Below are positions 1 through 5,376 of a DNA stretch of 5,376 nucleotides, one piece after another; within the stretch, counting starts at the first letter, position 1, and every line of letters starts with the position of its first letter. Source of the DNA: an uncultured bacterium (GTDB lineage: Bacteria > Bdellovibrionota_C > UBA2361 > SZUA-149 > CALKYB01); contig CALKYB010000011.1 of NCBI GenBank assembly GCA_938003565.1, forward strand, positions 1-5,376, read 5' to 3'. Made by a program: the position numbers and the translations under genes. A model generated the notes under the pieces. That model did no database searches. It was not told where the DNA came from and worked only from the letters and a program-made list of their open reading frames with translations.

Positions 1-303
1 GAAGAAGTAGAGCTGCAGGACATTAAGGCCGCCAAAGCTAACTACAAAAGTCTTTTGGAAATTATGGAGAAAGCTCTAAAACATGAAGAGAAAGTGACCA
101 AATCCTACCATGACTTTATGGGTGAAGTGAAAAAATCTGGAGATTATGCCACAGAGATTTTTCTTGCTTGGTTCATAACTGAACAAGTTGAAGAAGAAGC
201 GACAGCAGGGGCTATAGTCAATCGACTTAAGCGAGCCGGAGATAACGTTTCAGCTTTAATTAAAATTGATGCAGATGTTAAGAAGCGAGAGGAAGATCAC
301 TAA
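1..303 (+). CDS. Bacterial non-haem ferritin, C-terminal part (5' end outside window)
   Basis: Ferritins oxidise Fe(II) and store the ferric mineral inside a 24-subunit cytosolic shell. The frame is open from base 1 and ends at TAA 301-303, giving the last 100 residues of a protein normally about 165-175 long; the start lies upstream, and an internal TTG at 55 is not the likely start. The fragment aligns by eye with E. coli FtnA without gaps across the key region. The KHEE segment (visible residues 27-30) holds the equivalent of FtnA Glu94. The segment WFITEQVEEEA (57-67) holds the equivalents of Gln127, Glu129 and Glu130, with the same 33-residue spacing from Glu to Gln. Ferroxidase ligands of the C-terminal half are therefore intact. 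The tail KKREEDH is charged. The gene converges on the hydrolase-like gene and overlaps its 3' end by 26 bp. FtnA-type is more likely than bacterioferritin, because no haem-binding region can be assessed and the WFxxEQxEEE motif is FtnA-like. Confidence 0.93.
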   Translation, partial: EEVELQDIKAAKANYKSLLEIMEKALKHEEKVTKSYHDFMGEVKKSGDYATEIFLAWFITEQVEEEATAGAIVNRLKRAGDNVSALIKIDADVKKREEDH

Positions 304-979
304 CAAGACTTTTAACTTTCTTCTGTGGACGCTTCGTTGGCATTCTGTAGAACTCCTCGATTATCGATGCAAGCTTAGGATTGATTTGCCCCTCACTTTC
401 AATTACGAGCCCATTGAACTTGGTATACCAACTATTTGGGAGTCGACTCTCGAAAAATCTAGCCTGACGTAACTCAAAACGACTAGATTGATGCCCTGTT
501 ATCACTAAAGTGGGGCAATCAATCCGGTGCAAATAAGGTCTAGAGTCAAAATCTCCTGAACCAATTCTAAATGGCAAACCAAAAGGCAAAAGACTCTCTA
601 CCTTATCAAATATCAACTGCACCCGACTTGGCCGAAGGCGACAAGACGATTCGATCAAAACTAAGCGCCGGCAAAGCTTTCTATTGCGTATCGTCATGGC
701 CTGAGCAAGCGCTCCTCCCGCACCAAGTCCAACTAAAGTAGCTCGCTTAACACCATGCTTAGCTATCGCCTTAAGAGCCCTCTCCGCATACTGTTCTACC
801 AAATCCCCAGCAGGCAAGGCTGAAGAAAGAACAAGTGAAACAACCTCGCCATTTTCAGAACTAAAGAAATGTTCTGGATTCTTTATACTCGGAGGCTTGT
901 CAGGTAGGAAGACAAAGACAGGCCTAAGACCATCCGGAGTTCCCTTCAGAATAAAATTAATTTCTTCTTCACTGGCCAT
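278..979 (-). CDS. Alpha/beta-hydrolase-fold protein lacking the catalytic triad (probable pseudoenzyme)
   Basis: This 233-residue protein follows the alpha/beta-hydrolase plan. It has an N-terminal strand VFVFLP (21-26), a helix DLVEQYAERALKAIAKHG (59-76), and the strand-turn-helix ATLVGLGAGGALAQA (80-94), followed by RRLVLIESS (104-112). Later come CPTLVITG (155-162) and a last strand LVIES before a C-terminal helix. The functional residues look lost. The nucleophile elbow GxSxG reads GLGAG (84-88), with Gly86 (GGT) where Ser is expected. The oxyanion HG after the first strand reads PD (26-27). The usual acid after the TG turn is Ser165. The usual GH near the end reads GQ (197-198). The frame is uninterrupted, so it looks maintained rather than decayed. 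ATG at 977-979 was chosen; a weak TAGG lies four bases upstream. It starts 15 bp after the membrane-protein stop, so co-transcription is likely. No signal peptide or membrane segment is seen. Its role is unknown; a scaffold or binding role is only inference. Confidence 0.8.
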   Translation of the reverse strand: MASEEEINFILKGTPDGLRPVFVFLPDKPPSIKNPEHFFSSENGEVVSLVLSSALPAGDLVEQYAERALKAIAKHGVKRATLVGLGAGGALAQAMTIRNRKLCRRLVLIESSCRLRPSRVQLIFDKVESLLPFGLPFRIGSGDFDSRPYLHRIDCPTLVITGHQSSRFELRQARFFESRLPNSWYTKFNGLVIESEGQINPKLASIIEEFYRMPTKRPQKKVKSLVSDLPLAS

Positions 980-994
980 CGAGCCTAGCCCACT

Positions 995-2656
995 TTACAA
1001 ATTTCCATACAGTTTAACTTCACTAATCGACCATAGAGCTTTTGGCGCCTGAGCTGTTTGCGTAAACCTAAGCCCCACAACTTCACTAGGCTTTGGAAAA
1101 TCTACTATAACATCCCCTAAACTTCCATAGTAAGGAAATGACTCTTTTGTCCACCGGACAGGACCATTCCAACTCTTAATATTTCGAATTAAAAATGACT
1201 CTCCCTGAGAATTAAAGCCCTCTAGCTTTAGGCCTCTGGGAAAACCTTGACGCCCCTCATCTGAAGAGGGCAAGGTCAACAGAACTTTAACCAGAGAAAC
1301 TGGTTTCTCCCATCTCAACTCAAACCATTGTCCCGGACTCATGGAACTACTTGTATGCCAACTGGTGTTCGAATCCCAAAGCCCTAACAAAGCCTCTGCA
1401 TTATTCTCACTTGCTGTAGCCATCCAAAGACCTGTTTGAGGAAGAGAAACTCTCTGCAAGTTACCAACAAAACGATTCTTAAAAGAGTTCTTATCGGCTA
1501 CCCAAGATCCTTCCCTTTCCACAACTAACCTGGAAGGTGACCAGTGAACCTTACTCTCGTGAGTTGCTGAAGATGAAGACAAATTGTAATCCAAGGGTTC
1601 GAGCTCTACATCAAAAATACCAACCCTAGCCAAAAATAAAAATAGGCTAAGACAGGCAAAAAAGCACACTGCCCTACTGTCTTGTCTGAAAAACAAATCT
1701 GAAAAGATAACAACCAGTACTATCGAGAGTATGCCCCATAAAAATGGAAACAAACCCAACCCAGGAACAACCCTACTCACAAAAAGATAAGGTGTATTAA
1801 TTAACCCAATCTCCAACAAATAATACTCTAAGCAAACAACCACACTCAAAACGAGCAAGCTAAGTAAAATAAGCCTACTCCTAACATACCTCAAGGCAAA
1901 ACCACCCAAAGAAATCACAGCAAAAGCCGAGATGAAAATGGAGGTAAATTGTAGCTGCAGCTGATAAGAAACAAAATCAACTGACGATAGATTCAGATGT
2001 GGTCCAACAAGAGCCTGTGGACGAGAAACTACTCTATCAGTAGTAAAAAACCTAGCATCACCTGGATAGTAGGGAGAGGAGCTACTTGGCAACATAAATA
2101 AAACAACAAGAAGCAACACCCCGAAGGGAATTGCAAACTTCTCTAGCCTGTCTCTAATCCCCAAAAAACCTAGAGCCAAAATTCCAGCGAATGCGAGTGC
2201 CCCAGCGGTATAGATCCAAAGCAAGCTAAAAATCAAAAATAATGCATACGAAAAAACACTCTCTCGTCGAGAGACCAGAAAATAATACGCCGCTAAAACC
2301 CAAGGGAACCACTGAACGGAACATAGGGTTATAGTCCTACCAAGCAATGCATATAGGGCTAAGCAATAGGAGACTAGACCAACAAGTTGAATTGCAAAAG
2401 ACTTGTCATCCTTAAACATAAAGCTCAAGAGAGAGACTCCAAGACAAAAAATAGCAATTTGTCCTTGAAAATAAAACTGGCCATCACTCTGAAAAAACCA
2501 TTGAAGTAATGGATCAATACGACCACTTCCAATAAAGTTCAGCTCTTTGCTAAACTGTTTAAGGACTGGAAAACTAGTTGACATAATAATCGATAGCGAA
2601 TTTTTGAATAAGGCCCGCGACTCTATACCAAAGGCAAATTTGGACAATATACCCAT
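995..2656 (-). CDS. Polytopic membrane protein with C-terminal F5/8C (discoidin) domain, possible GT-C-type envelope protein
   Basis: The 553 residues fall into two parts. Residues about 66-346 contain nine or ten hydrophobic membrane segments, for example 66-81, 86-105, 113-129, 134-166, 174-190, 236-255, 261-281, 300-319 and 327-346, with a polar loop at 191-235. Residues about 350-553 form a soluble, probably periplasmic domain. Its stretch 408-551 reads as an F5/8 type C (discoidin, carbohydrate-binding) fold: ATASENNAEALLGLWDS, then TSWHT, GQWFELRW, GFPRGLKLEG and a final ISEVKLYG. This domain is known at the C-terminus of some membrane glycosyltransferases of the GT-C class, so a glycan-related role is plausible. 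However, no first membrane helix followed by an acidic catalytic loop is visible, and the first 65 residues are mostly polar. An in-frame TAA at 2687-2689 blocks upstream extension. ATG 2654-2656 has AGG directly against it and no spaced ribosome site. TTG 2645-2647 has AGGA eight bases upstream and is a credible alternative. The stop lies 15 bp before the hydrolase-like gene. Confidence 0.82.
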   Translation of the reverse strand: MGILSKFAFGIESRALFKNSLSIIMSTSFPVLKQFSKELNFIGSGRIDPLLQWFFQSDGQFYFQGQIAIFCLGVSLLSFMFKDDKSFAIQLVGLVSYCLALYALLGRTITLCSVQWFPWVLAAYYFLVSRRESVFSYALFLIFSLLWIYTAGALAFAGILALGFLGIRDRLEKFAIPFGVLLLVVLFMLPSSSSPYYPGDARFFTTDRVVSRPQALVGPHLNLSSVDFVSYQLQLQFTSIFISAFAVISLGGFALRYVRSRLILLSLLVLSVVVCLEYYLLEIGLINTPYLFVSRVVPGLGLFPFLWGILSIVLVVIFSDLFFRQDSRAVCFFACLSLFLFLARVGIFDVELEPLDYNLSSSSATHESKVHWSPSRLVVEREGSWVADKNSFKNRFVGNLQRVSLPQTGLWMATASENNAEALLGLWDSNTSWHTSSSMSPGQWFELRWEKPVSLVKVLLTLPSSDEGRQGFPRGLKLEGFNSQGESFLIRNIKSWNGPVRWTKESFPYYGSLGDVIVDFPKPSEVVGLRFTQTAQAPKALWSISEVKLYGNL

Positions 2657-2702
2657 CCTAATATAAATTTCGGCATAGACGAACTTTTAATCAGGTGGGT
2701 AT

Positions 2703-2724
2703 TGGCAGTGCATTAGCGCTGCCA
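2703..2724. repeat. Inverted repeat / hairpin H1
   Basis: TGGCAGTGC and GCGCTGCCA form a 9-bp stem around an ATTA loop. The stem contains one G·T pair when read as + strand RNA, which becomes an A·C mismatch on the minus strand. No T-tract follows on either side. Confidence 0.6.
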
Positions 2725-2756
2725 TTAAACAGATATACTGAGTCTCCAATATGCTA

Positions 2757-2773
2757 CAAGTCCGTAGGACTTG
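2757..2773. repeat. Inverted repeat / hairpin H2
   Basis: CAAGTCC and GGACTTG form a perfect 7-bp stem around a GTA triloop. The apical CGTAG (2763-2767) is the exact reverse complement of the apical CTACG of H3 at 2831-2835. Confidence 0.6.
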
Positions 2774-2826
2774 GCTAGAAAATTCAAAATCAAGCTGATT
2801 TCTAACGCTCAAATAGATTTTCTTGT

Positions 2827-2839
2827 GAAGCTACGCTTC
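2827..2839. repeat. Inverted repeat / hairpin H3
   Basis: GAAGC and GCTTC form a perfect but short 5-bp stem around a TAC triloop. The apex CTACG (2831-2835) complements the apex of H2. Taken alone it would be unremarkable. Confidence 0.45.
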
Positions 2840-2873
2840 TCATACATATTTAGGGATACTTAACCCAGGGGTA

Positions 2874-2895
2874 TAGCGATGTGTTAGCATCGTTA
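2874..2895. repeat. Inverted repeat / hairpin H4
   Basis: TAGCGATG and CATCGTTA form an 8-bp stem with one G·T pair around a TGTTAG loop. It lies 56 bp beyond the stop of the large exoprotein gene in the direction of its transcription. It has no following T-run, so a stabilising 3' end is possible but factor-independent termination is not supported. Confidence 0.55.
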
Positions 2896-2950
2896 GTAGA
2901 CTTAGCCAGGACAAAGAGAAGCTGCAAACTCGAAATGTCGTCTATTCTTG

Positions 2951-5376
2951 CTATCTTAAAATAGTAGGTATCGAATAATTGTTACCCTGCCGCCTCTTTA
3001 CCCACCCGGCTATACCATTTCCTGAAGAACTATGAATTGTTACAACACCGTAGTTATTTGGCATTTCATAATCATTCAAAGAAACAGTAACACTACCATT
3101 TCCAGGGACAGTAAACGGCACTCCCAAAGCTACTGACTCACCATTTGAGCGAGTCATTGAGAGGTATATTTCACTAATATCATCAGAACTATTCGCAACA
3201 ACAAGTTGGGAGTCTTGCTCTAAAAAGGTATTGTAAGATCCTCTTAGAACCATGCCAATCGCTTCTCGTCCCGGTATTCCATACATAAAATCCACTGAAC
3301 CATTAGCTGCCCGTCGATATTGCATCGCGACAGTCAAAACAGAGCCTCCGTTAGTCTCAATCGAGGCAACTCCCTTCTTCCCTAAACCAAGTACTTGATC
3401 AGTGATAAGGTGATAAGATGCCCTAGGTTGCAATCCTACAGGAAACTCTCCCTTTAGTGTTCCATTTTCGGAAAATACTTTCACCGTTGCAACTACTGAA
3501 GAGTCAGAGGTATTAACAATTTCTACTACAGAAGAAGAAGACTCTGTAGAAAGAGGAAGCCACTGACTCTGTCCATTACCAGCAGCCCCTTCAATTTGAA
3601 AAGCTGTGCTAAAATTGCTGTATCCCCAAGGATTATCGTAGAGATACCGAACATTCCTCAACTGAAAACTAGCTGTGTCACTATCTGGAATCCACTCGAT
3701 TACTCCATACTTAAAAGTACCTACCTCATGCCCTTCAAAATCTTGCCGAGCCCCCCCTGCGAGAGAAACATCCTTCTCAGCGACTATGGCCCCAGCATCG
3801 CTATAGTATCGAAGCTTTCCTCTCTGAACACTTGAGGATAGATTAGTTAGTTGAATCCAATTAGCAACTAAGTTCCCTTGGTCAATGGGGTTCATACTAG
3901 GTTGAAATGTGTTGTAAGCTACAAACTGTCGACCCACGACTCCATTCGAGAATGGCATAGCAAAAGCAAATTGATAACCAGGGAGATTGTTATTGAGTTT
4001 GTAGTAAACCATTCTCCCATCTAGGTCCCCAGAACCTCCCGAATGACTCAGGCAAATCTTTCCGTAGGAATCCTTGACTCTTCCAGGCATGTCGTGAACC
4101 AGAACATCACACTGAGCTCCTGGTTGAATCGCACAAGCCGAGGAGGAGACCTGATTTCCGCCAATATCATATAAAGTAGCCTGCACGTGAAGCTCATTAT
4201 CACTCAAATTAACCTGTTCCAAAATATTCCACATACCATCGAGGAATCCATTCCATTCACTACAGAGAGTCGTTCCCAGTTTAGATTGATAACTTTGAGA
4301 ATCTAGCGGGTTACTACCATCCACTAGCTCTTGACCATCAAAAACCCCATCTCCATCAGAATCCTGGTTAAAAGGATCCGTGCCATTTAACAACTCTTCT
4401 TGATCTAGTAGACCATCATTGTCATCATCTAAGTCGAATGCGTCGATTACACCATCTCTGTCCGAGTCCACTCGCGGCATTTTACTGTTCGGGGATAAGG
4501 GATCAGTCTTATAGAGAATCACTTCTTCAGCATCACTAAAACCGTCATCATCAGAGTCATCTTTCCAGCGATTAGTTCCTAAACTAATCTCTCGAACATT
4601 TGAGATTCCATCACCATCTAAATCTGCAGCTTTATATATGCGTAAAGACTGATCAACAGGACTACCACTTGCCGCATCAATCTTATATTGTGAGGCTATC
4701 AAAGGCTGATTCCAGTTATCCCCTAGCATTTGGACATTGCTAAAACTTGAAGATCCAGATTCGAGTGCTGTAATACTAGGATAATGATCTCCACTCCAAA
4801 GTCCACTCTCATCAAGAGAGGACAACTGAATAACACTAGACGCTCCAGCTCCAGCGCTGGGGCTCTGGTATCGGTGGACAATACTAGCTTTTCCGTCTGA
4901 ATCGACAATCACTGACGAACGATCTCCTACATAATCTTTGGAAACAACGGCTACGTTCCAACCTGAACCAGGTTTCTTAACGGCGTAATACAGTCCTAAA
5001 TCATACTGAACCAGACTATCCATTCTACTTGAACTAAAGTGTATCTCTCCTCCCCTCCTAATAACATTAGGAAATGCCCCAAAACTATGACCCTTGAACT
5101 CAATAGACTCAAAAAGCCAGCCACCCTCCTTTTGCATGTAAGCTACTTTGGGAGATCGTTTACTACTGTCATAGTAAACCACCAAAGGTAGTCCGTTTAG
5201 CTGGGTTGTAATAGAACTAGATTCCCCAACGCCTGGCGTTGTATCAACTATTGCTTTAGTCCAGGAGGACCCTTTACCTCTAGCAAATTTCAAAAATCGA
5301 GATGAAGCATCATGATAACTTATACAAATTTCTGCTCCACACAAAGTTGCAGAAGGACGCCCACCATTTGTAGGGC
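2951..5376 (-). CDS. Large secreted modular protein: beta-propeller-like blades, calcium-binding TSP3-like repeats, four C-terminal beta-sandwich repeats (N-terminus outside window)
   Basis: The frame is open from the right edge to TAG 2951-2953, at least 807 codons. The true start and any signal peptide lie outside the window; the internal TTG at 5342-5344 falls inside a repeat and is not a likely start. Residues below are counted from that TTG. Residues 1-237 hold propeller-like blades with ISYHD or VVYYDSS motifs and a Trp about every 50 residues. Residues 241-348 form an Asp-rich calcium-binding segment. Residues 375-786 hold four related beta-rich units. The composition (rich in Ser, Asn, Gly, Val) and the calcium motifs indicate an extracellular or surface location. 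The C-terminus ends SIPTILR right after the last unit; no LPxTG, membrane anchor or recognised sorting tail is seen. The modules suggest adhesion or ligand binding rather than catalysis, and no enzymatic motif was recognised. It is followed by the hairpin-bearing gap, so it is probably not tightly coupled to the membrane gene. Confidence 0.88.
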   Translation of the reverse strand, partial: PTNGGRPSATLCGAEICISYHDASSRFLKFARGKGSSWTKAIVDTTPGVGESSSITTQLNGLPLVVYYDSSKRSPKVAYMQKEGGWLFESIEFKGHSFGAFPNVIRRGGEIHFSSSRMDSLVQYDLGLYYAVKKPGSGWNVAVVSKDYVGDRSSVIVDSDGKASIVHRYQSPSAGAGASSVIQLSSLDESGLWSGDHYPSITALESGSSSFSNVQMLGDNWNQPLIASQYKIDAASGSPVDQSLRIYKAADLDGDGISNVREISLGTNRWKDDSDDDGFSDAEEVILYKTDPLSPNSKMPRVDSDRDGVIDAFDLDDDNDGLLDQEELLNGTDPFNQDSDGDGVFDGQELVDGSNPLDSQSYQSKLGTTLCSEWNGFLDGMWNILEQVNLSDNELHVQATLYDIGGNQVSSSACAIQPGAQCDVLVHDMPGRVKDSYGKICLSHSGGSGDLDGRMVYYKLNNNLPGYQFAFAMPFSNGVVGRQFVAYNTFQPSMNPIDQGNLVANWIQLTNLSSSVQRGKLRYYSDAGAIVAEKDVSLAGGARQDFEGHEVGTFKYGVIEWIPDSDTASFQLRNVRYLYDNPWGYSNFSTAFQIEGAAGNGQSQWLPLSTESSSSVVEIVNTSDSSVVATVKVFSENGTLKGEFPVGLQPRASYHLITDQVLGLGKKGVASIETNGGSVLTVAMQYRRAANGSVDFMYGIPGREAIGMVLRGSYNTFLEQDSQLVVANSSDDISEIYLSMTRSNGESVALGVPFTVPGNGSVTVSLNDYEMPNNYGVVTIHSSSGNGIAGWVKRRQGNNYSIPTILR
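2987..3205 (-). repeat. C-terminal repeat R4 (beta-sandwich-like unit)
   Basis: Residues 714-786 begin LVVANSSDD (NxS site at 718). They continue with the strand EIYLSMTRSNGES, the turn VPGNGSVTVSL, the strand YGVVTIHSSSGN and the closing strand AGWVKRR. Only eleven residues follow before the stop. The unit has no cysteine. Confidence 0.6.
3311..3526 (-). repeat. C-terminal repeat R3 (beta-sandwich-like unit)
   Basis: Residues 607-678 begin VEIVNTSDSS (NxS site at 611). They continue with the strand VATVKVFSENGTL, the turn LQPRASYHL, the strand GVASIETNGGS and the closing strand VAMQYRR. It is preceded by a Ser-rich linker (600-605). The unit has no cysteine. Confidence 0.6.
3638..3856 (-). 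repeat. C-terminal repeat R2 (beta-sandwich-like unit)
   Basis: Residues 497-569 begin IQLTNLSSS (NxS site at 501). They continue with the strand GKLRYYSDAGAIV, the turn LAGGARQ, the strand GVIEW and the closing strand VRYLY. A linker with WGYSNFSTAFQI leads into the next unit. The unit has no cysteine. Confidence 0.6.
3998..4222 (-). repeat. C-terminal repeat R1 (beta-sandwich-like unit, Cys-containing)
   Basis: Residues 375-449 begin LEQVNLSDN and continue with the strand VQATLYDIGGN, then IQPGAQ, and end MVYYK. The NxS site is at 379. Unlike the other three units it carries cysteines (404, 412, 431; another at 361 just before it), so disulphides are likely if it is exported. The family was not recognised. 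Confidence 0.6.
4301..4624 (-). repeat. Thrombospondin type 3-like calcium-binding repeats
   Basis: Residues 241-348 contain five acidic loops. These are DLDGDGISNVRE (241-252), DSDDDGFSDAEE (263-274), DSDRDGVIDAFD (293-304), DLDDDNDGLLDQEE (304-317) and DSDGDGVFDGQE (328-339). Between them are G-T-[ND] or GTDP/GSNP turns (256, 321, 343). This is the usual TSP3-like pattern of DxDxDG loops closed by an acidic residue. In known proteins such segments bind several Ca2+ ions and act as a rigid, calcium-dependent spacer. Here the segment separates the propeller from the C-terminal repeats. Confidence 0.9.
4634..5376 (-). repeat. Beta-propeller-like blade repeats in the exoprotein
   Basis: Four blades end in Trp at residues 28, 76, 129 and 183 (spacings 48, 53 and 54), and a fifth, shorter one runs into the calcium-binding segment. 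The two clearest share strands of the form ISYHDASSRFLKFA and VVYYDSSKRSPKVAY, followed by a short linker and G-x-W. VGESSSI (39-45) and VGDRSSVIVDSDG (139-151) mark the same position in different blades. Similar YYDS...LKYA...W repeats occur in many bacterial secreted proteins and are predicted to be propellers. More blades probably lie beyond the window, since five are fewer than most propellers need. Confidence 0.65.

Larger units (their letters stand above)
2657..2950. other. 294-bp intergenic gap with a cluster of short hairpins
   Basis: The gap lies between two minus-strand genes. No convincing gene is seen in it. The longest minus-strand open stretch in frame with the membrane gene is 47 codons, between TAG 2831-2833 and TAA 2687-2689. 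It has no membrane segment, ribosome site or recognisable motif. Four inverted repeats with loops of 3-6 bases sit at 2703-2724, 2757-2773, 2827-2839 and 2874-2895. None is followed by a T-run on either strand, so they are not ordinary intrinsic terminators. The gap should contain the promoter or processing site for the membrane/hydrolase pair, but no strong -35/-10 pair could be read. Confidence 0.6.

Noticed and set aside
420..449. Two perfect palindromes, 12 bp (420-431) and 10 bp (440-449), eight bases apart
   Set aside because: About one 12-bp and five 10-bp perfect palindromes are expected by chance in 5.4 kb. These lie inside conserved-fold coding sequence (NSWYTK region) and have no loop or T-run.
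266..472. 68-codon + strand open frame
   Set aside because: It lies almost wholly opposite the hydrolase-like gene, has no domain signal and no ribosome site. It is a shadow of the minus-strand gene.
2732..2759. Possible minus-strand promoter: TTGTAG, 16 bases, TATATC
   Set aside because: It matches only three of six and four of six consensus bases, and the -35 overlaps hairpin H2. Too weak to annotate.
2687..2833. 47-codon open stretch in frame with, and one TAA upstream of, the membrane protein
   Set aside because: This could be the lost 5' end of the gene, but its length is near chance for this composition. It has no clear membrane segment, and no family resemblance was recognised.
2874..2900. 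H4 as intrinsic terminator of the exoprotein gene, or the gap as an integron attC site
   Set aside because: No T-run follows the stem. GTTAG- and CTAAC-like cores occur, but they do not fit the GTTRRRY/RYYYAAC pair, and there is no integrase or cassette layout.
3596..3835. 79-codon + strand open frame
   Set aside because: It is antisense to the C-terminal repeats of the exoprotein and has no recognisable protein features.
4723..4908. 61-codon minus-strand open frame
   Set aside because: It is in another frame inside the exoprotein gene, whose own frame carries clear repeat motifs.

Overview
This 5.4 kb bacterial window has moderate-to-low G+C by eye. It holds one gene fragment on the + strand at the left edge and three minus-strand genes filling the rest. 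No rRNA, tRNA, transposase, integrase or CRISPR array was found. The lineage cannot be fixed from the sequence. A bacterial-type ferritin, a large extracellular protein with calcium-binding thrombospondin-3-like repeats, and a polytopic membrane protein with an F5/8C (discoidin) domain would suit a free-living Gram-negative bacterium of the former deltaproteobacterial or Bdellovibrionota type. That is a low-confidence guess.

Layout, left to right: (1) 1-303, +, the C-terminal 100 residues of a ferritin with the ferroxidase residues of its C-terminal half intact. (2) 278-979, -, a small alpha/beta-hydrolase-fold protein whose oxyanion and catalytic-triad positions all appear substituted, so probably a non-catalytic pseudoenzyme. 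Its 3' end overlaps the ferritin 3' end by 26 bp, tail to tail. (3) 995-2656, -, a 553-residue membrane protein with about nine or ten membrane segments and a C-terminal F5/8C-like carbohydrate-binding domain, ending 15 bp before the hydrolase start. (4) 2657-2950, a 294-bp non-coding gap with an unusual cluster of four short hairpins. (5) 2951-5376, -, at least 807 codons of a secreted modular protein open at the right edge: beta-propeller-like blades, then an Asp-rich calcium-binding segment, then four tandem beta-sandwich-like repeats.

The membrane protein and the hydrolase-like protein are probably co-transcribed, and may act together on a cell-envelope glycan. That is inference from spacing and domain type. 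The large exoprotein lies upstream on the same strand, but the 294-bp hairpin-bearing gap argues for separate transcription or processing. The least explained elements are the triad-less hydrolase, the C-terminal repeat family, and the hairpin cluster, where two hairpins carry complementary loops.
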